Source: Fredinandcohnia quinoae
Lineage (GTDB): Bacteria; Bacillota; Bacilli; Bacillales; Bacillaceae_L
Direction of reading: 5' to 3'
DNA: 64,000 bases
Assembly: GCF_022427965.1 (NCBI RefSeq)
Contig: NZ_JAKTTI010000024.1
Location: forward strand, 1 to 64,000
A program made the translations under genes and the position numbers. Below the pieces are notes generated by a model that saw only the letters and a program-made list of their open reading frames with translations, was not told the DNA's origin and made no database searches. Below are positions 20,572 to 30,303 of this stretch, in pieces (position 1 is the first letter of the stretch; every line of letters starts with the position of its first letter).

Positions 20572-22053
20572 TTATTTTTTGATGCTCTGAATCCTTTCAA
20601 CAATTTCAGCATTCATTCCAAAATGTCTTACTAAATAAGAGGGAATAGGCGACTCAAGCTCTGTAATATGTATTTTGAATAAAAGGGTCTTTTCAAGTCT
20701 TTCTGTATGCTCATTACTTTTACCTTTAAAGACTGTACTAACATCCTTGGTAGCTTCTATCCAGACTGCTTCATGGTCCATTCCACGTAACTCCCACAAT
20801 TCTCGCTCTAACTTAAAGGCAATTGTCTCTGGAGAGCCAACCCTTCCTGTACCACTACATACTGGACAATTCATTTGTACTAATTCAGAAATATTTTGCC
20901 GAAGCTTTTTCCTTGTTAGTTCGAGGATTCCAAGCTTTGTAAATCCAAGAATTCTAATTCGATTTCTGTCATTCGTAGAGGCTCTTTTGAATGCCTGAAT
21001 TACTTTTTGTTTATCACCCTCATCCTTCATATCAATAAAGTCAACAAGGACAATTCCACTCAAATCCCTAAGCTTTAACTGGTAGGCAATTTCCTTTGCA
21101 GCCAGTATATTAGTCCGCAATACTGTATCTCGTAAATTTTCTTTCCCTTGAAATTTCCCGGTATTTACATCTATCACCGTTAATGCTTCTGTTTGCTCAA
21201 TGAGTAAATAAGCACCATTATCCAACCAGACAATATGCTTTAATGCTTTTTCAATTTCATTATCAATTCCATAAAAAGAAAAAATATTTTCCTTATTTAC
21301 AAAAAGAGAAACCCTCTCCTCATGTTCGCCTAGTCTTTCTTTTATTTGTCTATAAACTAAAGAGTCATCGACAACAATTTCCACTAATTTTTCATTCGAT
21401 TGTTCAGCAAAAATCCGCTCAACAATATCATTTGCCTCATAGAGGATACTTGGTGGTTTCTGCTGCTTTTGTCTCGCCAAAATACTTTCATATTTCTGCC
21501 TTAAATATTTCAGTTCTTCTAAAATAACTTGATCATCCTGTTTTTCACATACTGTTCGAATGATAAGTCCTTCCCGGGATCGCCGATATGTTTCACCTAT
21601 CTCCCGCCAGCGCTCTCTCTCTTCTTCTAGTTTCATTTTACGAGAAACAGCTACATAATCACCATTTGGTACATAAACAAGATAAGAACCTGGTATTTCA
21701 ATAATTCCAGTTAATCTTGGTCCTTTTCGGTCAGAGCCTTCTTTTGTCACCTGAACAATGATTTCTTCACCCTGTCTGACAAAGCTTGATATACTCTTTT
21801 TTTCTTTTTCGGGTAGTGATGACTGCTGATATTCAAGCAATTGATCCCGATGAATAAAACCATTTTTCCCAAATCCAATATCAATAAACGCAGCTTGCAT
21901 CCCTGGAAGAACATCAATCACGCGTCCACTATATATATTACCAACAATATCCTCATGCATTGGCTGGTGTAGATGCAGTTCAATCACTTCATTATTTTCC
22001 ATTACAGCAATTCGTTTTTCACTTGTTGTTACATTCATTATTACTTTTTTCAA
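20572..22053 (-). CDS. rng: RNase E/G-family ribonuclease
   Basis: Endoribonuclease of the RNase G type. Roughly 493 residues: an S1-like RNA-binding region after VGNIYSGRVIDVLPGMQAAF (about residues 35-120), the RNase H-like and DNase I-like catalytic portion with TVIDVNTGKF and IVLVDFIDMKDE (metal-binding aspartates), and the zinc-link motif CPVCSGTGRVGS. The start is probably TTG at 22053 (KKVIMNVTTSEKRIAV follows); the open frame reaches 22089. B. subtilis 168 lacks this enzyme and relies on RNase Y and RNases J, but other Bacillaceae have it here. Downstream of spoIVFB. Confidence 0.92.
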   Translation of the reverse strand: MKKVIMNVTTSEKRIAVMENNEVIELHLHQPMHEDIVGNIYSGRVIDVLPGMQAAFIDIGFGKNGFIHRDQLLEYQQSSLPEKEKKSISSFVRQGEEIIVQVTKEGSDRKGPRLTGIIEIPGSYLVYVPNGDYVAVSRKMKLEEERERWREIGETYRRSREGLIIRTVCEKQDDQVILEELKYLRQKYESILARQKQQKPPSILYEANDIVERIFAEQSNEKLVEIVVDDSLVYRQIKERLGEHEERVSLFVNKENIFSFYGIDNEIEKALKHIVWLDNGAYLLIEQTEALTVIDVNTGKFQGKENLRDTVLRTNILAAKEIAYQLKLRDLSGIVLVDFIDMKDEGDKQKVIQAFKRASTNDRNRIRILGFTKLGILELTRKKLRQNISELVQMNCPVCSGTGRVGSPETIAFKLERELWELRGMDHEAVWIEATKDVSTVFKGKSNEHTERLEKTLLFKIHITELESPIPSYLVRHFGMNAEIVERIQSIKK

Positions 22054-22112
22054 GCCTAATCCCCACTTTGACGTTCTATTGTATACCATTCAATGTAACT
22101 CATTATTAAACG

Positions 22113-22979
22113 TCAATACAAGTATAGTAGTTCACCAACTGGTTGAAAAAAATTTTTTTCAGTAAAATAGGCATGCAATAATTCATTTTCATCAAGGGGC
22201 ATTTGTTTGGTCCCATTCTTTTTTATTACGATTGGATGCTTATATCCCCGTTGGAACATCGAAAGGACATGATAGACTTTATCATTTTCATCAACCACTA
22301 ATGGTTTTAATTTAGTTAATTCTGTTTGCCTGCCATAATAGCGTTCTAAAAGAAATCTCATAAAAACAAAATGTCTCTTTCTCCATTCCATATATAAGGA
22401 AAAGAGTAAAAATAAAATAATCACCCATAAATTCACATTAATTGGATTATAAAATAATAACCAAGTAATAAGTAAGGATACCCCAAAAATAGATGCAATT
22501 AACATCCTTTTATGTGCATCAAAGAAAGAATGTCTTATCGAAAAAAATAAATAGAGCAACTTACCTCCGTCTAATGGCCAAATTGGGAGTAAATTAAAAC
22601 CACATATAACTAGATTTTGATACAAGAAGAGATTAAATGTATCTGTAGATATGATGGACAATAAGGATAAAAGATAAGAAATCCCTACCAACCAAACATG
22701 CTGAAGCGGTCCAGCTAGTATGACAAATAATTCTTCATGAAGCGGACGATTGCCATGCTCATCCATTTCGGCAACTCCACCAAATGGTAGCAGAGCTATT
22801 TTTTTTATTCTCCATGAAAAAAAATGGGCACAAATTGCGTGTCCCATTTCATGGACCAATATGATAAAAAAGAGCATTAACAATTCCCTAAAATTCGCTG
22901 TGATAACTCCGATTCCAATAATAAGCCATAGCAATGGATGGATTTCAATCTTAAATAGTAATTGAAAGTATTTACTCAA
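22113..22979 (-). CDS. spoIVFB: SpoIVFB intramembrane metalloprotease
   Basis: Site-2 protease that cleaves pro-sigma-K in the mother cell. The 288 residues show the HEMGH zinc motif (H43, E44, H47, the same numbers as in B. subtilis), the third ligand region IWPLDGGKLLYL, several membrane helices and a C-terminal CBS-like domain. It overlaps the end of spoIVFA by 8 bases, as expected for translational coupling. Confidence 0.96.
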   Translation of the reverse strand: MSKYFQLLFKIEIHPLLWLIIGIGVITANFRELLMLFFIILVHEMGHAICAHFFSWRIKKIALLPFGGVAEMDEHGNRPLHEELFVILAGPLQHVWLVGISYLLSLLSIISTDTFNLFLYQNLVICGFNLLPIWPLDGGKLLYLFFSIRHSFFDAHKRMLIASIFGVSLLITWLLFYNPINVNLWVIILFLLFSLYMEWRKRHFVFMRFLLERYYGRQTELTKLKPLVVDENDKVYHVLSMFQRGYKHPIVIKKNGTKQMPLDENELLHAYFTEKNFFQPVGELLYLY

Positions 22980-23745
22980 ATTTAATCACCTGTATTGGAT
23001 CGATAAATTTTTCCCCTTGTTTAATCGCAAAATAAAATGTCCCACTTTCATCACCAGCATCCATTACCTTCCCTAGCTCCTGGCCAGTTTGTACGAAATC
23101 ATACAACTTTACATCGATTGATTTCAAATTTCCGTACCATGTTTCACTACCATCTGCATGCTGAATCACAACAGTTTTTCCTAGTTCCTCTTTATTTGCA
23201 ACTTCTAGTACTTTTCCTTCATTCATAGCTTCAACAATTTTACTATTCGTTTCGACCATAATTCCTTGCCCATTTACTTCAAAACTCTCTGTGATTTTAC
23301 CGAACGCTGGTGCAACGTATTTACCTGTAACTGCTTTTTCCTCTTGCCCCTTATCTTTACTTGCAGGTAAAATCGCTAAAGGACTTCCAAATTTCTCCTC
23401 ATACCATGTAGTTACAGCAGCAAATTGAAACTCGTGATTCATCGAGCTCGAGACAAAGGTTCGTACCTTTTCAAACATTGGAGACTGATTTTTAAAGATA
23501 ATCCCAATTCCTAATACTAAAATAACCGAGAGAAGAACTTTGAATAAAAATACTTCCTTTTTAAATAATGGATGTCCTCCTTCACTACCCCCACCTTCAT
23601 ACGTTGGATACGGGCTTCCTCCGAATTTCTCCTCATCCTTTACTAAATACGAGGTCATATCTCTTCTATTAGAGGTTGAAATTGAATTTCTTTCTCTCTT
23701 TCTTTTAGCAATGCGCTTTCTTATTTCATTCGCACGATTCGACAT
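22972..23745 (-). CDS. spoIVFA: SpoIVFA, regulator of SpoIVFB
   Basis: Scaffold that holds SpoIVFB and BofA in the inhibitory complex at the outer forespore membrane. About 257 residues: a basic N-terminus (SNRANEIRKRIAKRKRERN), one membrane helix at about residues 75-93, and a C-terminal LytM-like (M23) domain with HADGSETWYGNLKSIDV and DPIQVIKFE. Start ATG at 23745 agrees with the B. subtilis N-terminus (MS-R--EIRKR); an ATG at 23757 has its ribosome site too close. Confidence 0.94.
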   Translation of the reverse strand: MSNRANEIRKRIAKRKRERNSISTSNRRDMTSYLVKDEEKFGGSPYPTYEGGGSEGGHPLFKKEVFLFKVLLSVILVLGIGIIFKNQSPMFEKVRTFVSSSMNHEFQFAAVTTWYEEKFGSPLAILPASKDKGQEEKAVTGKYVAPAFGKITESFEVNGQGIMVETNSKIVEAMNEGKVLEVANKEELGKTVVIQHADGSETWYGNLKSIDVKLYDFVQTGQELGKVMDAGDESGTFYFAIKQGEKFIDPIQVIKFE

Positions 23746-23824
23746 TTTATAGATCATTCCCTTATCGATTGAGTTTGTACAATTTTATGACTCGTCCAAC
23801 CAATATATGCCCGAAACATCGAAA

Positions 23825-23848
23825 AACCACCTTAATAATAAGGTGGTT
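23825..23848 (-). terminator. terminator of minCD
   Basis: A 10-bp stem (AACCACCTTA with TAAGGTGGTT) with a 4-base loop overlaps the minD stop. The minus strand continues with TTTCG. Confidence 0.75.
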
Positions 23849-24647
23849 AGCGAACGCCGAAAAACTTTTTAATTTTTGAGAACATACCTTTTTGATCTTC
23901 ATCTAGTGATTGTAATGGAATTGATTCACCAAGAATTCTTCTAGCAATATTTCGATAAGCAATCGCTGTCTTGCTACTTGAATTTAACGCAAGTGGTTCT
24001 CCACTATTTGAAGCCTTTATCACATCATCATCATCCGCTACAATACCAATTAGGTCTATTGAAAGATGATTGATGATTTCATCAATATCTAACATATCCC
24101 CAATTTTAACCATATGATTTCGAATGCGGTTAATGATCAATCTCGGGGGTGGAATCTCCTCTTTCTCTAGTAAACCGATAATTCTATCAGCATCACGAAC
24201 TGCCGATACTTCTGGTGTCGTAACAACGATTGCCTGATCCGCACCAGCTATAGCATTTTGAAAGCCTTGTTCAATCCCCGCTGGGCAATCAATTACTATA
24301 TAATCAAAATCTTGCTTAAGCTCCTCAACTAATTTCTTCATTTGATCAGGTGTTACTGCTGATTTATCACTTGTTTGGGCAGCTGGAAGTAAATATAAGT
24401 GGTCTTCAAATCTCTTATCCTTCACGATAGCCTGTTTTAATTTACAACGATTTTGAATGACGTCAACCAAATCATAAATAATTCGATTTTCAAGTCCCAT
24501 GACAACATCTAGATTACGCAAACCGATATCTGTATCTACTAAACAAACTCGCTTTCCTAAAACAGCAAGTGAAGTTCCTACATTTGCCGATGTAGTAGTT
24601 TTTCCGACTCCACCTTTTCCTGATGTTACGACTATTGCCTCTCCCAC
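23847..24647 (-). CDS. minD: MinD, septum site-determining ATPase
   Basis: Membrane-associated ATPase that recruits MinC and blocks division at cell poles. The 266 residues have the deviant Walker A VTSGKGGVGKTTTSANVG near the start, switch regions (IIDCPAGIEQGFQNA) and a C-terminal amphipathic membrane-targeting helix (MFSKIKKFFGVR). It starts 2 bases after minC ends. Confidence 0.98.
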   Translation of the reverse strand: MGEAIVVTSGKGGVGKTTTSANVGTSLAVLGKRVCLVDTDIGLRNLDVVMGLENRIIYDLVDVIQNRCKLKQAIVKDKRFEDHLYLLPAAQTSDKSAVTPDQMKKLVEELKQDFDYIVIDCPAGIEQGFQNAIAGADQAIVVTTPEVSAVRDADRIIGLLEKEEIPPPRLIINRIRNHMVKIGDMLDIDEIINHLSIDLIGIVADDDDVIKASNSGEPLALNSSSKTAIAYRNIARRILGESIPLQSLDEDQKGMFSKIKKFFGVR

Positions 24648-24649
24648 AG

Positions 24650-25333
24650 CTAGATTCCCCCTTCTAACCTTGTTAAATTAGGTCTCAAATGAGTTAACTG
24701 TTGCAATCTATCAACTACAATTGTCTCATTTTCATCAATATACGCACATTCCATTTCATTTCCATCACTTTGTGTATAATCTGGTGCTCTATTCATTATA
24801 TCACTAATTCGAAGTTGTGTAGGCTTCATGATAGAAGCTGCAATGACTGAATCATTTCTTCCATTATACCCTGCATGTGCAATTCCACGAAGGGAACCTA
24901 AAATAAATATATTTCCATCTGCAATAACAGTACCACCAGGATTAACGTCACCTATAAGCATTAAGTCACCTTCGACTTTTAGTACTTGTCCCGATCGAAC
25001 CATGCGAGCAACCGAAACGATTTCCGTTTTTCTCTTCATTTCTAGTGCTTCTTGCTTTGAAATCACATCACTGTCAATTCCATCTACTACGAGGTGCTTT
25101 TTATTCCTGATGATTGTACGAATTTCTTCATCCTGCTTACGAGTGAGATAACGGTTTCCTATCTTAACATGAACAGGGACGATAGGTACATCATCGTTCT
25201 GCTTTTGATTCAATGACAATTTATCCTCTAAATCATTAATGAGCTCTTTAAATGAACAAGTATCATCGAGATGTAGCGTTAACCCGTCCTTTGTCCCTTT
25301 TATTGTAACAAATTGTTGTTTTTGACCTTTCAC
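24650..25333 (-). CDS. minC: MinC, FtsZ inhibitor
   Basis: Inhibits FtsZ polymerisation together with MinD. About 227 residues with the N-terminal FtsZ-interacting domain and the C-terminal beta-helix domain ([31 protein letters not shown]). The start is GTG at 25333, six bases after GAGGTG, giving [16 protein letters not shown], which aligns with the B. subtilis N-terminus. A GTG at 25342 overlaps the ribosome site. mreD-minC order is conserved. Confidence 0.96.
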   Translation of the reverse strand: MKGQKQQFVTIKGTKDGLTLHLDDTCSFKELINDLEDKLSLNQKQNDDVPIVPVHVKIGNRYLTRKQDEEIRTIIRNKKHLVVDGIDSDVISKQEALEMKRKTEIVSVARMVRSGQVLKVEGDLMLIGDVNPGGTVIADGNIFILGSLRGIAHAGYNGRNDSVIAASIMKPTQLRISDIMNRAPDYTQSDGNEMECAYIDENETIVVDRLQQLTHLRPNLTRLEGGI

Positions 25334-25404
25334 TACGTTCACCTCAATGATTAATATATTTCAACGAAGGACACATCAATTCCTTTAAAAAAATGAAACA
25401 AATT

Positions 25405-25914
25405 TTATTCGGATACTTGTAGCTTACCTAATAATCTCTTAATTGGGTAGGCAAAAAGAATGACAAATATACTATTTAATATCATTGTTGGTAGTAAGCG
25501 ATCTTGAAGAAAAAGTTCGATATGCATATCAGTAATTCCTATTATTAGATTAATGGAATAAACAGCAAATTCTTGAAAAATGACACCAACAATACTAAGA
25601 AACGAAATGATAATAATATTCGTCTGCAGGACTTTGCCCGCCTTCGAAATGATATAACAAATAAATGGCATACTAAACATATATACACCCAAAATCTCTG
25701 TGTATACAATATCATATAGTAATCCAAAAACAATTCCATATATGAACCCGTGAATTTTATTATGATATACTGCAATAAATATAATAAAGATTATTAGAAA
25801 CCGTGGTACAAATACACGATTTATATTCCAATCTTCCACAGGCATAAGCTCTACAAAACTACTTTCAAACACAAATAAAAAAAACATGACAAAAGGAAGA
25901 ATGAATCGTTTCAC
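25405..25914 (-). CDS. mreD: MreD rod-shape membrane protein
   Basis: A 169-residue membrane protein with five predicted helices and the start RFILPFVMFFLFVFESSFVE. Part of the elongasome with MreB and MreC. The GTG start overlaps the mreC stop by one base, so translation is coupled. Confidence 0.95.
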   Translation of the reverse strand: MKRFILPFVMFFLFVFESSFVELMPVEDWNINRVFVPRFLIIFIIFIAVYHNKIHGFIYGIVFGLLYDIVYTEILGVYMFSMPFICYIISKAGKVLQTNIIIISFLSIVGVIFQEFAVYSINLIIGITDMHIELFLQDRLLPTMILNSIFVILFAYPIKRLLGKLQVSE

Positions 25915-26780
25915 TATTCATCCTCCTCTTTTTTATCAGGTGGGTCACTCACTACTCTCTCTACAACAATGACATGATCCAGTTCATTGAAATCAGCTGC
26001 AGGTTTGACATAGGCAGTCTTAGTTAAGCCGTAATCATCAGGTACAACATCGATTACTTCCCCAATGTAAAGCTCTCTAGGAAAAACCCCACCTAAACCG
26101 GACGTTAAAACCTTTTGCTTCTTTTTCACTTCTGTTTCAGGAGTATTAATTTTAAATAATAAAGCTTTCTTTTCTTGATCGTAGCCTTCAATTAAACCAG
26201 TAATTTTTCCTTCTCCCTGAATATATGCCGATATTCTGTTAATTCGATCTGGCGAACTCAGTAATTGAATAGTTGAGGTAAATGGAGAAGCAAATTTCAC
26301 TTTACCAATTAGCCCTTTTGATGTTATAACAGCCATATTTTCCTTAACACCGTGCTTTGCACCTTTATTAATGGTAATTATATCGTGCCATTGGTCTGGG
26401 TTTCTTCCAATTACGATCGCTTGTATTTTATTAAAATCACTAAGAGACTCTGTTTTACCTAAAACATCTTCTAGTTTTTTATTTTCATCTTCTAACTCTT
26501 GTACTTTTGCTTCAAGTTGACCATATGCTTCAAGTTTTTCCTTTAAAAGCTTATTTTCTTCATATGTATGCTTTAAATCATTCACATTGCTAAAGAATCC
26601 TGCTATGGATTGAGCAGGTTGGTGGAAAACACTTTGTACCCAACCTACTGAATCCTTCACAAATTGCTCTGGCCATGATAATTTATCACGCTCTTTTAAA
26701 GAAAATCCAATCAATGCCACTAAGACGATAATACAAACAAGTAAAAGAATTAAACGTTTATTCAGAAAAAATTGTGGCAT
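25914..26780 (-). CDS. mreC: MreC rod-shape protein
   Basis: Bitopic elongasome protein. About 288 residues: an N-terminal membrane helix (LILLLVCIIVLVALIGF), a coiled coil at about 65-105 (ENKLLKEKLEAYGQLEAKVQ), then the periplasm-facing beta-barrel domain (SKGLIGKVKFASPFTSTIQL, TSGLGGVFPRELYIG). ATG 26780 is preferred to a GTG at 26789 inside the ribosome binding region. Confidence 0.96.
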   Translation of the reverse strand: MPQFFLNKRLILLLVCIIVLVALIGFSLKERDKLSWPEQFVKDSVGWVQSVFHQPAQSIAGFFSNVNDLKHTYEENKLLKEKLEAYGQLEAKVQELEDENKKLEDVLGKTESLSDFNKIQAIVIGRNPDQWHDIITINKGAKHGVKENMAVITSKGLIGKVKFASPFTSTIQLLSSPDRINRISAYIQGEGKITGLIEGYDQEKKALLFKINTPETEVKKKQKVLTSGLGGVFPRELYIGEVIDVVPDDYGLTKTAYVKPAADFNELDHVIVVERVVSDPPDKKEEDE

Positions 26781-26812
26781 GATTTTCACCCTCTTACCTA
26801 AACATTCTATTT

Positions 26813-27835
26813 TTATCTATAGTCTTTTGTTTTACCTTTAAATAAGTGAATATGATCTAATGCTTTACCAGTACCAATCGCTACACAATCTAATGGGTTT
26901 TCTGCAATTAAGACCGGCATACTTGTTTCTTCACTAATTACCTTATCTAAATTTCGTAATAATGCTCCGCCACCGGCCAATACAATACCGCGATCCATAA
27001 TATCTGCTGCAAGCTCAGGTGGTGTCTTTTCTAGCGTATTTTTTACTGCTTCCACAATCGCATAAACGGTATCATGTAATGCTGCAGATATTTCTTCAGC
27101 AGTAATTTCAATTGTTTTTGGAAGTCCAGTTAATAAATCTCTTCCCCTGATTTCCATATTTTCGACACCTTCAGGTGAACCTGCCGAACCAATTTCAACC
27201 TTAATTGCCTCTGCAGTACGATCACCGATCATTAAGTTATACGTTTTGCGGATATATTGGATAATCGCATCGTCCATTTCATCACCAGCAACACGAATCG
27301 ATTGGCTCGTAACAATCCCACCTAACGATATAATCGCAACCTCAGTTGTGCCACCACCAATATCAACAATCATACTACCGGTAGGTTCCCATACAGGTAG
27401 GTTTGCACCGATTGCTGCAGCAAAAGGTTCTTCAATTGGGTATGCATCCCTTGCCCCAGCTTGTCTTGATGCATCAATAACAGCACGTTGCTCTACAGCT
27501 GTAATCCCTGAAGGCACACAAACCATAATATATGGCTTTCTTGCAAACATACCTTTACTATTTCCGGCTGAATTTATGTAATATTTTATCATCGCCAACG
27601 TTGTTTCAAAGTCAGCTATGACACCATCCTTCATTGGACGAAGTGCAACAACATTTCCAGGGGTACGACCAATCATATTCTTTGCATCATTTCCAACTGC
27701 AACAATTTGCTTTGTATCAGTTTTCATGGCCACTACTGATGGCTCCCTAACAGCAATTCCCTTTCCTTTTACAAAAACAAGCGTATTTGCTGTTCCTAAA
27801 TCTATTCCAAGGTCTCGAGTACCAATTCCAAACAT
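26813..27835 (-). CDS. mreB: MreB actin-like cytoskeletal protein
   Basis: Filament-forming ATPase that organises cell wall elongation. The 340 residues have the phosphate-1 motif [15 protein letters not shown], phosphate-2 [14 protein letters not shown] and the adenosine motif [13 protein letters not shown]. First gene of mreBCD-minCD. Confidence 0.98.
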   Translation of the reverse strand: MFGIGTRDLGIDLGTANTLVFVKGKGIAVREPSVVAMKTDTKQIVAVGNDAKNMIGRTPGNVVALRPMKDGVIADFETTLAMIKYYINSAGNSKGMFARKPYIMVCVPSGITAVEQRAVIDASRQAGARDAYPIEEPFAAAIGANLPVWEPTGSMIVDIGGGTTEVAIISLGGIVTSQSIRVAGDEMDDAIIQYIRKTYNLMIGDRTAEAIKVEIGSAGSPEGVENMEIRGRDLLTGLPKTIEITAEEISAALHDTVYAIVEAVKNTLEKTPPELAADIMDRGIVLAGGGALLRNLDKVISEETSMPVLIAENPLDCVAIGTGKALDHIHLFKGKTKDYR

Positions 27836-27949
27836 AAGATGTATCTTCCTTTCTGATACGAAATGCTAAAGTAAAATTATATGAAGTTGAAAAAACTCAT
27901 AACAAATATTATAACGTACTATATAAAAAAAATATAGTATAGGTTGTTC

Positions 27950-28085
27950 AAAATGTCCGGTAAAAATGACACATCGAATTTCTTCGTTGGCTTGCTTTTC
28001 CGCTGCTCACGTATACACTACATACGTTCCACTGCTCAAAGCTTCACCGCCTCGAACTTCTCGGTCCTTTTTATCCTCCTTTTGA
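27950..28085. repeat. putative dispersed intergenic repeat
   Basis: Between radC and mreB there is a non-coding stretch of higher GC than its surroundings, containing ACGTAT-N7-ATACGT and the phrases GCTTGCTTTTCCGCTGCTC and CACCGCCTCGAACTTCTC. I associate text of this type with multi-copy intergenic elements in Bacillus-group genomes, but only one copy is visible here, so this is tentative. Confidence 0.35.
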
Positions 28086-28099
28086 ACCATAATTAGTAG

Positions 28100-28789
28100 T
28101 TACACATACCCTTTTTCCTTAAGACTAACAAATTTATGCTCACCAATGATTAAATGATCCAAAAGCTCTATCCCAATAATTTTACCACATTCGACAAGTC
28201 TCTTCGTCACCTCTATATCCTCCCTACTCGGTGCTGGATCTCCGGAAGGATGGTTATGGATTGCGATTATTGATGCTGCTGAGCGTCTGAATGCCTCTTT
28301 ATATACCTCCCTTGGGTGCACAATAGACGCATTTAAACTACCGATAAAAATAGTTTGGCGATGAATAACTTGATTCTTAGTATTAAGATAAAGGCATACA
28401 AAATGTTCCTGACTCAGAAAACGCATGTCTTCCATTACATATCTTGCACCATCTTCTGGGGATCTAATAACATATCGATCCTCATATTGCAGCTTACCTA
28501 TTCTACGGCCAAGCTCAATTGATGCCATTATTTGAACAGCCTTCGCAATGCCAATCCCTTTTATCATCGTAATCTCTTCGACTGAAGCATCTTTAAGGAG
28601 ACGCAAGCCTTCAAAATGTTGGAGTAATCGATTGGAGAGTTGAAGGACAGATTCCTCTTTTGTCCCTGTTCTTAATAAAATAGCTAATAATTCATGATTA
28701 GAAAGACTTTCAGGACCATCTGAAATTAATCGTTCCCTTGGTCTTTCCTCCTGTGGAAAATCCCGAATCATAAGTGCTGACGAATTCAA
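28100..28789 (-). CDS. radC: RadC-family JAB-domain protein
   Basis: A 229-residue protein with an N-terminal helix-hairpin-helix region (MIKGIGIAKAVQIMASIELG) and a C-terminal JAMM/MPN metalloprotease-like domain with HNHPSGDPAPSREDIEVT (His-x-His and distal Asp). Despite the name, a repair role is not established in Bacillus. Upstream of mreB and downstream of maf, as B. subtilis ysxA. Confidence 0.96.
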   Translation of the reverse strand: MNSSALMIRDFPQEERPRERLISDGPESLSNHELLAILLRTGTKEESVLQLSNRLLQHFEGLRLLKDASVEEITMIKGIGIAKAVQIMASIELGRRIGKLQYEDRYVIRSPEDGARYVMEDMRFLSQEHFVCLYLNTKNQVIHRQTIFIGSLNASIVHPREVYKEAFRRSAASIIAIHNHPSGDPAPSREDIEVTKRLVECGKIIGIELLDHLIIGEHKFVSLKEKGYV

Positions 28790-28881
28790 ACCGGTTCCTC
28801 CTATCTATTTATTAGATACTTGGATCCGACAATCATTTTATAGCGGAAGTTCTATAAGTGTGATATTTCCTTCTTTTAGAA

Positions 28882-29448
28882 CTAGCATTTAAACCCTAAT
28901 TTTCTTAACTCCCGCAATGTCCTTGAGACTGGGAGACCAACAACAGAAAAATAGTCGCCACTTATGTGTTTCACGAGTGCAGATCCAAGCTCTTGAATTC
29001 CATATGAACCTGCTTTGTCCTTTGGTTCGCCAGTTGCAACATATTTAGTAATTTCATCCTCGGATAAATCCCAAAATGTCACTTCTGTTTTTTCGAAAAA
29101 TGTTGTAGATTTGTCTTGATAGATGATTGCAACCCCAGTTATCACTTCATGCGTGTTATTCGATAATTTTTTTAGCACTTCAATTGATTCTGCCTCATTT
29201 TTAGGTTTTCCTAAGATTTGATTTTGAAACAATACGATTGTATCAGCACCAATAACGTAAGAATCAGGATACTGATTAGCGACTGCTTTTGCTTTTTGAT
29301 ACGCAAGTGACATAACCATTTCCTCTGGTTTAAGATTAGAATCGATGATCTCATCAATATTACTGACGAATATATCAAAGGAAAGTTGCAAATTACTAAG
29401 AAGTTCTTTTCGACGTGGAGAGCCAGAGGCTAAGACGAGGTGTTGCAT
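28882..29448 (-). CDS. maf: Maf nucleotide pyrophosphatase
   Basis: House-cleaning nucleoside triphosphate pyrophosphatase linked to septum arrest. About 188 residues with the signature LASGSPRRKELL at the N-terminus, VIGADTIVLFQNQILGKP and GSYGIQELGSALV. The start is ATG 29448 after AAAGGGTG; an ATG at 29466 is out of register with the ribosome site. In B. subtilis spoIIB follows upstream; here the pilus region intervenes. Confidence 0.96.
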   Translation of the reverse strand: MQHLVLASGSPRRKELLSNLQLSFDIFVSNIDEIIDSNLKPEEMVMSLAYQKAKAVANQYPDSYVIGADTIVLFQNQILGKPKNEAESIEVLKKLSNNTHEVITGVAIIYQDKSTTFFEKTEVTFWDLSEDEITKYVATGEPKDKAGSYGIQELGSALVKHISGDYFSVVGLPVSRTLRELRKLGFKC

Positions 29449-29605
29449 ATAATCACCCTTTACCATTAATCAGATTTGGAAGATACACTTGTATCGTAAC
29501 AAAACTGAGATCAATATACAATTTACTAAAATTGAGTTTTTAACATACAAAATAGTTAGTAGAATTTTAATTCTTTATGGGAATTTTAGATTAACACAAT
29601 AAAAA

Positions 29606-29632
29606 GGAAAGGAGAATCCTATGCTCCTTTCC
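29606..29632 (-). terminator. terminator at the end of pilus operon 1
   Basis: A perfect 9-bp stem (GGAAAGGAG with CTCCTTTCC) followed by TTTTTATTG on the minus strand, 18 bases beyond the last gene. Confidence 0.85.
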
Positions 29633-29664
29633 AAAATTGAAAGTATTCATCAAAAATTTATTTT
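29633..29664. repeat. 32-bp direct repeat, left copy
   Basis: Thirty-one of 32 bases match 42311-42342 in the same orientation. It covers the stop codon of the 204-residue gene and the bases after it; the partner covers the stop of spoIIB in another frame. The two flank pilus copy 1. Confidence 0.85.
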
Positions 29665-30264
29665 CTGAATTCTACTTTCCTCTTGTTCTAAATCATTATT
29701 TTCAATATGTTCTGTAGTACTTGCTACCTCTACCATTCCTATTTCCAGCTCATTATTCTGATTAGGATGATCAAATAATTCTAGTTCTTCTATTAATGCT
29801 TCAAGTTCATATTTCGATTCTGGTTCAGATACTTGTTCCTGCCTTAGGTCTTCTAACTCATTATCCAATTGTTGGATAGATACATTTGACTCAACTTTGT
29901 TATTTTTAATGAAATAACGATTTTCTTCATCAAAATTCTTTTCAAAAACTTTATCCTTTATATCTTCCACCAAATCAAATTTTATTACTTTTTTACTTGA
30001 CTCTTTAAAGGCTTCCTTTTTTACGAAAATTTTAGAACCAAATCGATTTTCTATGAAATATGTAATTACGCCAATTAATAGGACTATTATAATAATTATT
30101 TGCCATATATTTAGTACTGTTTTTGCTGCTATTCCTAAGATTGATATCAAAAATGTAATACCGAAAAGAAATACTTTCCCAGATTTATTTAATCCAAGTG
30201 GAAACACAAACATAACTGGAATAAATAAAATAAGAGCTAAAAATGCTAACAAATATGGTACCAT
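29650..30264 (-). CDS. unknown membrane protein at the end of pilus operon 1
   Basis: I do not recognise this 204-residue protein. It has three hydrophobic segments within residues 1-68 (VPYLLAFLALILFIPVMFVF; VFLFGITFLISILGI; IWQIIIIIVLLIGVITYFI), then a basic stretch and a strongly acidic Glu-rich tail (about 110-204), probably cytoplasmic or disordered. The start follows GAGGTGAGG. It lies 39 bases after pilO1, so it is likely co-transcribed as the last gene. No counterpart follows pilO2; spoIIB stands there. It could be a pilus accessory protein, or a replacement for a lost duplicate of spoIIB. Confidence 0.7.
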   Translation of the reverse strand: MVPYLLAFLALILFIPVMFVFPLGLNKSGKVFLFGITFLISILGIAAKTVLNIWQIIIIIVLLIGVITYFIENRFGSKIFVKKEAFKESSKKVIKFDLVEDIKDKVFEKNFDEENRYFIKNNKVESNVSIQQLDNELEDLRQEQVSEPESKYELEALIEELELFDHPNQNNELEIGMVEVASTTEHIENNDLEQEESRIQKINF

Positions 30265-30303
30265 TTCCTCACCTCTTCTATAAAGAAAAAACCTAATACC
30301 GCA

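Noticed and set aside
22113-24647. A horizontally acquired block around spoIVFA/spoIVFB/minD
   Set aside because: Order and sequence match the conserved Bacillus arrangement; nothing in composition stands out.
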